DNA of 64,000 nt from Paenibacillus_AB hodogayensis (GTDB taxonomy: Bacteria > Bacillota > Bacilli > Paenibacillales > NBRC-103111), in the NCBI RefSeq assembly GCF_039536325.1, contig NZ_BAAAYO010000006.1, forward strand, positions 434,001 to 498,000, in the 5' to 3' direction. The number at the start of each line of letters is the position of its first letter. The stretch's first letter is position 1. Below are positions 1-8,090 of the stretch, piece after piece. The notes under the pieces were generated by a model. The model saw nothing but the letters and a program-made list of their open reading frames with translations. It searched no databases and was not told the origin of the DNA. The position numbers were made by a program, and so were the translations under genes.

Positions 1-418
1 CTTCGTCGATCACCGACTTGGCGTACACCGTTCTGCTGTCGCCCAGCCTCGGCAGCGAGACGATCAGCTTCACTCCGCTTCGCTCCACAGCCTCCAAAAT
101 CCGCTTGGCGTCCGCCGTTCGCAGAGCCAACACCTTTTCCGTAAAAATATGCTTCCCCGCCTCGGCAGCGGCTAAGATGATTTCCGGATGCAGAAGGGAA
201 GGGGCGTTGACGACGACCGCATCGATATCGGGATTCGCCAGGACATCCTCCAGCTTGTCGACAAACGGAACGTCAAGCTGCTTCGCCATTTCCCGGCCGC
301 GCTCGGCGGATTCGTCCCACACCGCAGCGACGGCGCAATCGCTGCGCTCGCTCAGCTGCCGGGCGTACCCTCTGGCGTGCACATGCCAAAAGCTCAACAC
401 AGCTGTTCTAAGCACCAT
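1..418 (-). CDS. Gfo/Idh/MocA family oxidoreductase, N-terminal part (runs off the window)
   Basis: The first 139 codons of a minus-strand gene whose 3' end lies beyond the left edge. Reading from ATG at 418, the protein opens with a hydrophobic strand and a His-rich loop (FWHVHARGYARQL). It then has the alternating Rossmann pattern of the family and the conserved Glu-Lys pair near residues 94-95 (FTEKVLAL), which in this family sits next to the nicotinamide. The canonical GxGxxG is not obvious, so cofactor binding may be atypical. The start codon shares one base with the stop of the upstream oxidoreductase gene (TGATG), so the two are translationally coupled and probably act in one sugar or cyclitol pathway. 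The substrate cannot be told. Confidence 0.75.
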   Translation of the reverse strand, partial: MVLRTAVLSFWHVHARGYARQLSERSDCAVAAVWDESAERGREMAKQLDVPFVDKLEDVLANPDIDAVVVNAPSLLHPEIILAAAEAGKHIFTEKVLALRTADAKRILEAVERSGVKLIVSLPRLGDSRTVYAKSVIDE

Positions 419-1419
419 CACGCCTCCCTCCTCGCCGCGCCGGTTTCCGGCGCCGAAACATGATATCCCGCGGACGCATAGATCTCTTCGGTGAAGCGGA
501 CGACCTTCAGCGCATATTCGCCGGGTACAACCACCTCGTGCTTGCCCCTGATCGCGTCGACGAAGCTTCGGTCCGGGTCCGTAACGGCTTCGGGCAACGC
601 CGGCTCGATCGGCTCTTGCCCATTCAGATGAAGGGTGACGCTGCCGTTGTCGTAAAAGATGCCTCCCCGCTCTCCGATAAAAGCGTAAGCTTCCTTCAGC
701 TTGGACAGCGGCGCCAGACCGATCACATTCATGCTGCCGACCGCCCCTTCGGCGAATCGGATCGCGGTCAGCGTATCGACCTCGACGGGGGCGCCGTGGC
801 ATTCCAGTTGAACGGATAGCTGCGTCGGCGTCAGCCCCGTCGTCCAAAGCAGGACGTCGATAATATGACTGCCGGAATCCATCAGCATACCTCCCCCGGA
901 CAGCTCGGGCCGCTGTCTCCACGTCCCTTCCTGCGCTCGTTTCCAATCCTGATGCAGCGCTGCCGTCACCGATGTAAGCTTGCCGATGACCCCATCGGCA
1001 ATCGCCGAGCGGATATACATGAACGGCGGCAAAAAGTGGCGCTGAAACGACACTTGCAGCACTTTGCCGTGCCCAGCCGCACAGGCGATCAGCTCCTCCG
1101 CCTCCTTCGAGGAACAGGTCATCGGCTTCTCGATCAGCACGTGCATGCCCGCCTCAAGCGATTGCCGGGCATGCCGGAAGTGCATCGTATGCGGCGAGCA
1201 GATCAGAACCGCATCCAGCTCGCCGTTTTTCAGCATGTCGGCATAATCGTCGTATTCCTCCGCTCCGTTCAACGAGAACTTTTGTTTGAGCGCCTGTCTG
1301 CCCCCTTGAACCGGATCGGCCAGCGCGGCGATGTGTACCCCGTCGAGACGGGACAGCCGCAGAGCGTGACCATGCGCGATATTGCCGCAGCCGATAAAGC
1401 CTATGCGCAACGTTTTCAT
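418..1419 (-). CDS. Gfo/Idh/MocA family NAD(P)-dependent oxidoreductase
   Basis: A complete 333-residue cytosolic dehydrogenase. The N-terminal Rossmann fold carries GFIGCGNIAHGH (residues 7-18). The family EKP motif is at 97-99, with Lys98 the expected catalytic or cofactor-proximal residue. The C-terminal domain holds the GGGMLMDSGSH segment, with Asp181 and His185 in the usual active-site positions. A good ribosome site (AAGGGGG) precedes the ATG at 1419. It overlaps the next oxidoreductase by one base and is divergent from a LysR gene, which is the obvious candidate regulator. Family members oxidise or reduce sugars, inositols or related polyols; which one applies here is not visible. Confidence 0.88.
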   Translation of the reverse strand: MKTLRIGFIGCGNIAHGHALRLSRLDGVHIAALADPVQGGRQALKQKFSLNGAEEYDDYADMLKNGELDAVLICSPHTMHFRHARQSLEAGMHVLIEKPMTCSSKEAEELIACAAGHGKVLQVSFQRHFLPPFMYIRSAIADGVIGKLTSVTAALHQDWKRAQEGTWRQRPELSGGGMLMDSGSHIIDVLLWTTGLTPTQLSVQLECHGAPVEVDTLTAIRFAEGAVGSMNVIGLAPLSKLKEAYAFIGERGGIFYDNGSVTLHLNGQEPIEPALPEAVTDPDRSFVDAIRGKHEVVVPGEYALKVVRFTEEIYASAGYHVSAPETGAARREA

Positions 1420-1625
1420 ACCTTTTCCCCCTTCGTTTCGTTTCGATCATGATGCCCATTATACAAACCCGATCGGGGGCGGACAATGCACTCTGATGCT
1501 CTCCGTCAGTACTTTCATGACCCTCGGGAAAAAAGCAAATTGAAGGCGGCGGAACCGTCACCAGAGTACCAATCGGCCGAATCGCGCAAAAAAACGCCGA
1601 TAACCCTTTATAGGAAGAACGAACT

Positions 1626-1644
1626 TCGTATATGATGAATACGA
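1626..1644. promoter_or_regulatory. LysR-type operator-like dyad in the divergent promoter region
   Basis: The 306-base gap 1420-1725 separates the minus-strand oxidoreductase from the plus-strand LysR gene. It contains an interrupted inverted repeat with arms TCGTAT (1626-1631) and ATACGA (1639-1644) around a 7-base AT-rich centre. This fits the T-N11-A type of dyad bound by LysR regulators, and the position between divergent genes is the classic one. The LysR ribosome site AGGAGG is at 1709-1714. Binding is inferred; no confident -35/-10 pair was picked. Confidence 0.4.
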
Positions 1645-1725
1645 GAGAATCAAAAAACGCGATTGCCATTCGCCTGCCGGCACCCGTCCCGGGATGGCCG
1701 GCCGAATCAGGAGGAACATACCGGA

Positions 1726-2637
1726 ATGGAATTCAGGCAGCTTCAATACGCCATCCAAATCGCCGCAGACAAAAACTTTTCACGAGCTGCGGAAAAACTG
1801 CATATCGCGCAGCCTTCGTTGAGCCAGCAGTTGTCCAAGCTGGAAAAAGAGCTGGGCGTCCTGCTGTTTCACCGCAATACGAATTCCGTCGAGCTGACGC
1901 ACGCCGGCTCTTTATTTGTGGACAAAGCCCAGAAGATCGTCGATATGCTCGGCGAAATCCGCCAGGAGATGGACGATATATCCCAACTGCGCAAGGGTAG
2001 GCTCATTATCGGCAGCATGCCGATTACGGGAGCGCATATGCTGCCGCTCGTTCTCCCCGTATTCCGGGAGAGATACCCGGAAATCGAGATTTTGCTGGTC
2101 GAGGAAACGTCCGCCAATTTGTCGCAGCTGACGATCGAAGGGCGCACCGACCTTAGCGTGCTGTCGATGCCATTGCAGGAGCAATCGCTGGAATACGAGC
2201 TGCTCGTCGAGGAAGAAATCTTGCTTGCCGTCCCGCCCCTCCACCCCGCAGCCTCGGCCGCCGGCGAGGGGACAGTCGATCTTGCCCGGTTCCGCGACGA
2301 GCCGTTCATCGTATTGAAGAAGGGGCAAGGCTTGCGCCAGACCGCGATCGATTTTTGTCTGGACGCCGGCTTCTCGCCGCACATCGTCTTCGAAAGCAGC
2401 AATATCGAGACGGTGCAGTCGCTTGTGGCGGCCGGAATGGGCGTCGCTTTCGTGCCCGCTATGGTAGAGCGCGGCAAATGGAGCGAGGCGGCGCCGGTTT
2501 ACTTGTCCGTCAGCAGCAGGCCGACCCGCACGCTCGTTATCGCACGGCGCCGAGGCCGGTACGTGTCCAAGGCTGCCGAAGCGTTTATCGCCACTATGCT
2601 CGAGTTGATCGGGGGAAACAACCAAAAAGGAGGCTAG
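1726..2637 (+). CDS. LysR family transcriptional regulator
   Basis: A 303-residue regulator. Residues 1-60 form the winged helix-turn-helix typical of the family (MEFRQLQYAIQIA, then AAEKLHIAQPSLSQQLSKLE), followed by the linker helix and a two-lobed effector domain (about 90-295). The ATG at 1726 is preferred over an in-frame ATG at 1663 because AGGAGG lies 11 bases before it and homology begins here. The gene is divergent from the two oxidoreductases, whose transcription it probably controls. It is followed after 5 bases by the metallo-hydrolase gene, whose ribosome site overlaps the end of lysR. The effector is unknown. Confidence 0.9.
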   Translation: MEFRQLQYAIQIAADKNFSRAAEKLHIAQPSLSQQLSKLEKELGVLLFHRNTNSVELTHAGSLFVDKAQKIVDMLGEIRQEMDDISQLRKGRLIIGSMPITGAHMLPLVLPVFRERYPEIEILLVEETSANLSQLTIEGRTDLSVLSMPLQEQSLEYELLVEEEILLAVPPLHPAASAAGEGTVDLARFRDEPFIVLKKGQGLRQTAIDFCLDAGFSPHIVFESSNIETVQSLVAAGMGVAFVPAMVERGKWSEAAPVYLSVSSRPTRTLVIARRRGRYVSKAAEAFIATMLELIGGNNQKGG

Positions 2638-2642
2638 CGACC

Positions 2643-3422
2643 GTGGATCAGCTGATCTTTCTCGGAACGGGAGATTCGATGGGCGTACCGCGCGTATACT
2701 GTACGTGTCCGGTATGCCAGGAAGCGAGAAGCGGCGGACGCAACCGCAGGCTCCGTTCGTCGGCCCTGCTGCGCACCGCGGAAGGGGAGCTGCTGCTCGA
2801 CTGCGGACCGGACTGGGTCGAACAGATGGAGGGGCTCGGGCAGCGTACGCTGACGCGCGTTCTCGTGACGCACCCGCATCACGACCATATCGCCGGACTG
2901 CCGGAATGGTTCGATGCATGCCGCTGGACGCGCAGCCGCGGCACGGTGTTCGCTCCGGGCATCGTATTCGAGACGATCCGCCGGCAATATCCGTGGCTGG
3001 AGAAGAAGCTCGCTTTCGTGCCGAACGATGGAGGAATGGAGTTCGGAGGCTGGCAGATTACGCCGTGGGAAGTGTGTCATGGCAAGAACGGGTATTCGTT
3101 CGCTTACCGGTTTGTCAAAAACGGTTATGCGTGGGCGTACTGCCCCGACGCGATTCATTTGACGGAAAAACAAAAAAAGCCGCTTCACGGCTTGAACATG
3201 CTGGTGCTTGGCACGAATTTTTACAAGGAAGAGGCCCGGGTCGAATCGCGCTCCGTCTATGACATGAAGGAAGCGCTCGAGCTGCTGGCGGAAGCAAAGC
3301 CGCAGCGTGTCTATTTCACGCATATGTCTCACGGTGTCGACATCGATGCAGGCTACCCGCTGCCCGAGCATGTGACGCTGGCCAGCCGCGAGCTGACCGT
3401 TTCGCTTCGGACGGGGGAATAA
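2643..3422 (+). CDS. PhnP-like metallo-beta-lactamase-fold phosphodiesterase
   Basis: A 259-residue MBL-fold hydrolase starting at GTG 2643, with AAGGAGG ten bases upstream. The metal signature H77-x-H79-x-D81-H82 (THPHHDH) is clear, and a later THMSHGVD supplies further ligands. Near the N terminus the cluster CTCPVCQEAR (Cys20, Cys22, Cys25) followed by an Arg-rich segment is the structural zinc insert typical of PhnP, the 5-phosphoribosyl 1,2-cyclic phosphate phosphodiesterase. No other phn genes are present, so a role on cyclic nucleotides or other cyclic phosphates is equally possible. It is co-transcribed with the LysR gene. Confidence 0.8.
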   Translation: MDQLIFLGTGDSMGVPRVYCTCPVCQEARSGGRNRRLRSSALLRTAEGELLLDCGPDWVEQMEGLGQRTLTRVLVTHPHHDHIAGLPEWFDACRWTRSRGTVFAPGIVFETIRRQYPWLEKKLAFVPNDGGMEFGGWQITPWEVCHGKNGYSFAYRFVKNGYAWAYCPDAIHLTEKQKKPLHGLNMLVLGTNFYKEEARVESRSVYDMKEALELLAEAKPQRVYFTHMSHGVDIDAGYPLPEHVTLASRELTVSLRTGE

Positions 3423-3455
3423 TCTCTCCGCCTGCTGCCGAACGAGGGCGCGCGG

Positions 3456-3887
3456 TTAGCCCTCCGTGCCGCTTCGGCGCTCCATGCGGTAACGGTGCAC
3501 GACGTTTCTCCAAGCGAGGTCATGGCGCTCCAACGACTTGACCAGCAGCTCGGCAGTCGCCAGGTTGGTCGCGACAGGGACGCATTGCACGTCGCACAGA
3601 CGCAGCAGTGCGGTTACGTCAGGCTCGTGGGCGAGGGCGACGAGCGGATCGCGCAGGAATATGACCGCATCGATCTCGTTTTGGGCGACGAGCGCTCCGA
3701 TTTGTTGATCTCCGCCAAGTGGGCCTGATTTCAGCTTGATGACGCTCAGCTTCGCCTCCTCGGCGATTTTTTGCCCCGTCGAGCCAGTGGCGAACAAAGT
3801 ATGCTGTGTGAACACTTGATCATAGGCGATTACGAGGTTGACCAGCTCTTCTTTTTTCACGTCATGGGCAATCAAAGCGATGTTCAT
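3456..3887 (-). CDS. mgsA: Methylglyoxal synthase, stand-alone paralogue
   Basis: Converts dihydroxyacetone phosphate to methylglyoxal and phosphate, a bypass of lower glycolysis. The 143-residue protein opens MNIALIAHD and carries the phosphate-binding motif ATGSTG and the signature SGPLGGDQQIGA, whose Asp60 aligns with the catalytic Asp71 of the E. coli enzyme. It is one of two mgsA genes in the window; the other, at 38054-38470, sits in the conserved dapB-bshB1 context. This copy stands alone behind a 306-base upstream region with repeats, which suggests separate regulation. ATG 3887 is preferred over an in-frame upstream start because homology begins there. Confidence 0.92.
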   Translation of the reverse strand: MNIALIAHDVKKEELVNLVIAYDQVFTQHTLFATGSTGQKIAEEAKLSVIKLKSGPLGGDQQIGALVAQNEIDAVIFLRDPLVALAHEPDVTALLRLCDVQCVPVATNLATAELLVKSLERHDLAWRNVVHRYRMERRSGTEG

Positions 3888-3984
3888 GGTTACCCTCTCC
3901 CTTTTGTTTGTGTTAGAAATCATTACGTCCCTTTAGGTTATGAATGAATTTTACAACAGCTTCTTGGATAAAGCAATACTTAAT

Positions 3985-4060
3985 GTTAGATTATATAACG
4001 CGAAGCTGAATTTTTTTTCTGAACGCCATTCTTGCGTTAGATTATATAACGCGTATATAA
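3985..4060. repeat. Tandem operator-like repeats upstream of the stand-alone mgsA
   Basis: In the 306-base gap 3888-4193 the 18-base motif GTTAGATTATATAACGCG occurs identically at 3985-4002 and 4036-4053, 51 bases apart. A shorter related tract (TATATAACG) follows at 4054-4062. The second copy is part of the inverted repeat GCGTTA-N7-TAACGC. On the minus strand a TATAAT hexamer lies at 4106-4101, with no good -35. The repeats sit between this and the mgsA start at 3887, as expected for an operator. Nothing else was recognised in the gap. Confidence 0.5.
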
Positions 4061-4193
4061 CGTAAAGTAGCCGCCCCCGACAGGAGACAGCCACTCTTAT
4101 ATTATACTATATACCTCTACATCGGGCAGGTCCGATTTTGTCTAAAGTTTGACGTTTTCGGCGAATCGGGCGGATTGTTGTCGTTTACGCGCG

Positions 4194-5012
4194 TTATTCG
4201 CCTCCGTACAACTCCGGCCTGCGGTCCGCAAACACCGGAATAGTCGAGCGTACCTTATCCACGACGGACAAATCGATCTCCGCCGCAATGACCCGCTCCG
4301 CCTCGTCTCCCTCGGCCAAAATCTCGCCCCAAGGATCGATAATCAGCGAATGACCGAAAAACGAAGTCGTTCCGCTAGTCCCGACGCGATTGCAGGCAAT
4401 GACGTACATCTGGTTCTCGATCGCCCGGGCCGTAAGCAGCGTCCGCCAGTGATGCAGCCGCGGGTGCGGCCATTCCGCCGGGACGATCAGCAGCTTCGCG
4501 CCGCCGAGCGCGAGCTTGCGCGTCAGCTCCGGAAAGCGAATGTCGTAGCAGATCATCATGCCGGCCGGTACGCCGTCCACTTTCAGACTGCCAAGCCGGT
4601 CGCCGGCGTGCAAATATTTCTCCTCGTCCATCAGCCGAAACAGATGGATTTTCGAATATTCCCCGGCTACGTTTCCTTCGCGGTCGATGGCGAACGCCGT
4701 ATTGCGTACGCGGTCGCCGTTCAGCTCGGCCACCGAGCCGGCGACGACGTTGACTTTATGGTTGCGGCAAAATTCGGACACGAAACGAATCGTCCGCTCC
4801 CCTTGCGGATCGGCTATCGTATGGATGCGGTCCAGAGCATAACCCGTATTCCACATTTCCGGCAAAACGATCAGATCCGGCTTGCGCTCGGCGCCTACAC
4901 ACTCCTCCAGCAGTTCGGACAGCTTGGCGAAATTGATGTCAGGCTCCCCGATCGCGACGTCCATCTGCACGACGGCTACCTGTAGCCTATGCGTTTGTTG
5001 ATCGGATGACAT
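4194..5012 (-). CDS. mtnU: Carbon-nitrogen hydrolase, probable omega-amidase MtnU
   Basis: A nitrilase-superfamily amidase of 272 residues. The catalytic triad is visible as Glu52 (VLPEMW), Lys121 (YSKIHLF) and Cys155 (MICYDIRFPE). It lies back to back with mtnE, as in Bacillus. There MtnU is assigned as the omega-amidase that removes 2-oxoglutaramate, the keto product formed when MtnE uses glutamine as amino donor, which makes that transamination irreversible. The ATG at 5012 is chosen because GGAG lies 11 bases upstream; a GTG at 5024 would sit directly on that site. Substrate assignment rests on context plus family. Confidence 0.82.
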   Translation of the reverse strand: MSSDQQTHRLQVAVVQMDVAIGEPDINFAKLSELLEECVGAERKPDLIVLPEMWNTGYALDRIHTIADPQGERTIRFVSEFCRNHKVNVVAGSVAELNGDRVRNTAFAIDREGNVAGEYSKIHLFRLMDEEKYLHAGDRLGSLKVDGVPAGMMICYDIRFPELTRKLALGGAKLLIVPAEWPHPRLHHWRTLLTARAIENQMYVIACNRVGTSGTTSFFGHSLIIDPWGEILAEGDEAERVIAAEIDLSVVDKVRSTIPVFADRRPELYGGE

Positions 5013-5216
5013 GGCGGCTTTCACTCCGTTTACGTATGATTGCTTCTATCATAGACGATCGCCGCATCCTAAGCAACGGACAGCGCAAGCGGGAATCGCA
5101 GGCGGAACGGACTACGCGAGGGATATGCCCGGAAAAAAGGACATGGAAAAGTTCGGCGCGGGCAGGTATAATCAAGTATATCGATACTTAAAGTCTACTA
5201 TTCGGAGTGAAATACG

Positions 5217-6419
5217 ATGAATTTACCCATACAACCGACTTCCGCATTCCCTGTCGAAGCCGCAGAGCGGCTGCAGCGGCTGCCGACCCAATTTTTCGCT
5301 TCGCTTGTCAGCAAGGTGAACCGGCAAATCGCGCAAGGCCACGATGTCATCAATCTTGGGCAAGGCAATCCCGATCAGCCGACGCCTGCGCATATCGTCT
5401 CCGCCCTTCAGGAGGCGGCGCCCAATCCGGCCTATCATAAATATTCTCCGTTCAGCGGATACGCTTTTCTGAAAGAAGCGATCGCCAAGCGGTATCAGGA
5501 AGATTACGGCGTCACGCTCGATCCCGAGAAGGAAGTCGCCATTCTGTTCGGCGGCAAGACAGGTCTCGTGGAAATCAGCCAATGCCTGCTCAATCCCGGA
5601 GACGTCTGCCTCGTCCCCGATCCCGGCTACCCGGACTACTGGTCCGGCGTCGAACTGGCGGGCGGCCGAATGGCGCTTATGCCGCTACTGGCGGACAACG
5701 CCTTTCTTCCCGACTATTCGCGTCTTTCGCCGGACGATGTGAACAAAGCCAAGCTGATGTTCATCAACTACCCGAATAACCCGACCGCCGCGTGCGCCCC
5801 GGCGTCGTTCTATGACGACACGATCCGCTTTGCCGCCAAGAACGGCATCGTAGTGGCTAGCGATTTTGCCTACGGCGCCATCGGCTTTGACGGCCGACGT
5901 CCGGTCAGCTTCCTGGAGCGCCCGGGCGCCAAGGAAGTCGGCGTCGAATTTTACACGCTGTCCAAAACGTACAATATGGCCGGCTGGCGGGTGGGCTTTG
6001 CGCTCGGCAACGTGGAGGTCGTGCGCCTGATCAATCTCATTCAGGACCATTACTACGTAAGCCTGTTTGGCGGTATTCAGGCGGCAGCGGCGCTCGCCTT
6101 GACCGGTCCGCAGGAATGCGTCCAGCAATTGAACGCGGTGTACGAAAGCCGCCGCAACGCCTTGTTCGGCGCGCTCTCCTCTATCGGCTGGGAGGCGCAG
6201 CCGTCGGCCGGCTCCTTCTTCGCCTGGCTGCCGGTGCCCAAACGTTACGGCTCCGCCGAGTTCGCCGATCTGCTGCTGAATGAAGCCCATGTGATGGTCG
6301 CTCCCGGCATCGGTTTTGGCAAGCACGGGGAAGGCTTCGTGCGCATCGGCCTGCTCTCTTCCGAGGAGCGTTTGGAGGAGGCGGTCCGGCGGATCGGCGC
6401 CCTCCGCTTGTTCGGCTAA
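5217..6419 (+). CDS. mtnE: PLP-dependent aminotransferase of methionine salvage (MtnE-like)
   Basis: Transaminates 4-methylthio-2-oxobutanoate to methionine, the last step of methylthioadenosine recycling. The 400-residue protein is a fold-type I aminotransferase. It has NYPNNPTA at 184-191, Asp216 that holds the pyridine nitrogen, and the Schiff-base lysine Lys250 in the LSKTYNMAGWR motif. A ribosome site (GGAG) precedes ATG 5217. It is divergent from mtnU, the Bacillus arrangement that supports the assignment over a generic aspartate-type aminotransferase. No SAM riboswitch was seen in the 204-base region between the two genes, unlike Bacillus mtn genes. Confidence 0.8.
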   Translation: MNLPIQPTSAFPVEAAERLQRLPTQFFASLVSKVNRQIAQGHDVINLGQGNPDQPTPAHIVSALQEAAPNPAYHKYSPFSGYAFLKEAIAKRYQEDYGVTLDPEKEVAILFGGKTGLVEISQCLLNPGDVCLVPDPGYPDYWSGVELAGGRMALMPLLADNAFLPDYSRLSPDDVNKAKLMFINYPNNPTAACAPASFYDDTIRFAAKNGIVVASDFAYGAIGFDGRRPVSFLERPGAKEVGVEFYTLSKTYNMAGWRVGFALGNVEVVRLINLIQDHYYVSLFGGIQAAAALALTGPQECVQQLNAVYESRRNALFGALSSIGWEAQPSAGSFFAWLPVPKRYGSAEFADLLLNEAHVMVAPGIGFGKHGEGFVRIGLLSSEERLEEAVRRIGALRLFG

Positions 6420-6424
6420 TCGGC

Positions 6425-6453
6425 TTTACAAAAGATAATCGCAATGGTATTCT
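6425..6453 (+). promoter_or_regulatory. Candidate sigma-A promoter of the T-box/proB unit
   Basis: TTTACA at 6425-6430 and TATTCT at 6448-6453 are separated by exactly 17 bases and start just past the mtnE stop codon. The match is 5/6 and 4/6. It would produce a leader of about 510 bases running into the T-box and proB. Between this site and the T-box (about 6460-6665) no gene or clear structure was recognised. Confidence 0.4.
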
Positions 6454-6669
6454 AGTACAAAGCCAATTCTTGAACGGTATTCGCGTCAGGACGGCTGTCC
6501 CTTGCCTAGCAAGGAAACGGCGTCTTTCCGAATGCACAGCGGCAGCTCTACTTTGTACCCGTACGAAGGCACAGGCCATTCGTTTTACTTATCCGTACGA
6601 ACCGGAACATTCGGCTACCGGAATAAGGATGCATGACGCCTATACGGTACTAGGCAGCAGCCGTATCGA

Positions 6670-6925
6670 ATATAACGTAATGACGGGACCAGTAGGAACA
6701 GTCCGCGCGCCCAGAGAGTAAATTCCACCGGCTGCGAGAATTTACCGCGACGACTTTGCCGAAACCCACCCCCGAACGGTCAACGACGAGTTGAACAGCC
6801 CCCTGCTGTTACCAGGGAATCGAGATGGCGGCGCGCTGTTTATTTAGGGAGCGCACGTCAATTAAGGTGGTACCGCGGAAGCCGGACTTTCGTCCTTATT
6901 AGGATGAAAGTCTTTTTGTTTTTTC
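6670..6925 (+). promoter_or_regulatory. T-box leader RNA, predicted tRNA-Pro specific
   Basis: A T-box riboswitch controlling proB and the genes behind it. Visible elements in order are the Stem I base (AATGACGGGACCAGTA, 6679-6694), the CCAGAGAG bulge (6711-6718), the GGCTGCGA distal-loop element (6730-6737), the specifier region GAAACCCACC (6761-6770), and the T-box proper (AAGGTGGTACCGCGG, 6864-6878), which overlaps the antiterminator. A terminator follows at 6885-6917. The specifier is probably CCC at 6765-6767 (CCA at 6766-6768 is the alternative frame); both are proline codons. Uncharged tRNA-Pro would pair with the specifier and the T-box and allow read-through. Confidence 0.92.
6885..6917 (+). 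terminator. Conditional intrinsic terminator of the T-box leader
   Basis: A 12-bp stem GACTTTCGTCCT (6885-6896) pairs with AGGATGAAAGTC (6901-6912), with one G-U pair and a 4-base loop, followed by TTTTT. It is mutually exclusive with the T-box antiterminator and lies 57 bases before proB. Confidence 0.9.
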
Positions 6926-6973
6926 CGGGCTTCTCGGACGCGCCATTATGCTAAAACAAGGTGGGGAACAATC

Positions 6974-8080
6974 ATGCACCAGCGCATTGTGGTCAAAATC
7001 GGCAGCAGCTCGCTCACGTCGGACGAGGGCGGACTGAACCGCGCCAAGATCGATTATTTCGCGGCAGAGCTTTCCCGGCTGCAGGATGAAGGATACAGCG
7101 TAGCTCTCGTGACGTCAGGCGCCGTCGCTGCCGGGTTTCGCAAGATCGGCTACGTCAGACGGCCCAAGGCGCTGCACGAGAAGCAAGCTTCCGCAGCGGT
7201 CGGGCAGGCGCTGCTGATGCAAAGCTATAATGAAGCTTTTGCACAATACGGTCATGCGGTGGCGCAAATTTTGCTCACCCGCTCCGACTTCCGGAGCCGC
7301 GGCCGCAATCATAACGCCCTGATGACGCTGCAGGAGCTGATCAGCCGCGGCATCATTCCGATCATCAACGAGAACGACACCGTAGCCGTCGACGAGCTGA
7401 AGTTCAGCGAGAACGATACGCTGTCGGCGCTCGTCGCCAATCTGCTGAAAGCCGACCGGCTCGTCATTATGACCGACACCGACGGCTTGTATACCGACGA
7501 TCCGCGCAAAAACAGCTCCGCCCGGCGCATCGACCGCGTGGAGGAGATTAGCGAGGACATTTACCGTATCGCCGGCGGCTCGGGCTCGTCGGTGGGCACC
7601 GGCGGCATGCGCTCCAAGATCGATGCGGCGCGCATCGCCACGAGCGGCGGCGTGCCCGTATTCATCGGCCGCGCCACGGAGCCCGAGGACATCCTCGAAG
7701 CCGTTCGCGGCACGGGCAAAGGAACCTATTTCGACACGAGCGCGCACACGCTGTCTACGAAAAAGCAATGGATTGGCTTCCACTCCGACGCGCAGGGCAA
7801 GGTGCTCGTCGATGCCGGCGCGGAGCACGCGCTAGTCGACGGCGGGAGAAGTCTCCTGCCCGCAGGCGTGACGGATGTCGTCGGCGAGTTTCATCCCGGC
7901 GACGTGGTCGAAGTGGCGGACGCCGACGGACGGACGCTCGGACGCGGCGTCGTCAACTACGCCTCCTGGCAGTTGAAAGCCGTCGCCGGCTTGTCGACAG
8001 ACGAAGTACGCAAGCGCGTGGACGTATCCCGCATCGAGGTCGTGCATCGCGATGAATGGATCGTCTTCGCGGGAAGGTGA
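6974..8080 (+). CDS. proB: Glutamate 5-kinase
   Basis: Phosphorylates L-glutamate to gamma-glutamyl phosphate, the first and normally feedback-inhibited step of proline synthesis. The 368-residue protein has the amino-acid kinase fold (about 4-255; IVVKIGSSSLT at the N terminus, NENDTVAVDEL and MTDTDGLYT further on) and a C-terminal PUA domain (about 280-360). The ribosome site AAGGTGGGG precedes ATG 6974. It is the first gene after the tRNA-Pro T-box and is followed after 10 bases by proS. Confidence 0.97.
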   Translation: MHQRIVVKIGSSSLTSDEGGLNRAKIDYFAAELSRLQDEGYSVALVTSGAVAAGFRKIGYVRRPKALHEKQASAAVGQALLMQSYNEAFAQYGHAVAQILLTRSDFRSRGRNHNALMTLQELISRGIIPIINENDTVAVDELKFSENDTLSALVANLLKADRLVIMTDTDGLYTDDPRKNSSARRIDRVEEISEDIYRIAGGSGSSVGTGGMRSKIDAARIATSGGVPVFIGRATEPEDILEAVRGTGKGTYFDTSAHTLSTKKQWIGFHSDAQGKVLVDAGAEHALVDGGRSLLPAGVTDVVGEFHPGDVVEVADADGRTLGRGVVNYASWQLKAVAGLSTDEVRKRVDVSRIEVVHRDEWIVFAGR

Positions 8081-8090
8081 GGGCAGATAA

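Noticed and set aside
5013..5216. Possible SAM riboswitch between mtnU and mtnE
   Set aside because: No S-box conserved core or terminator hairpin was found, although Bacillus mtn genes have them.
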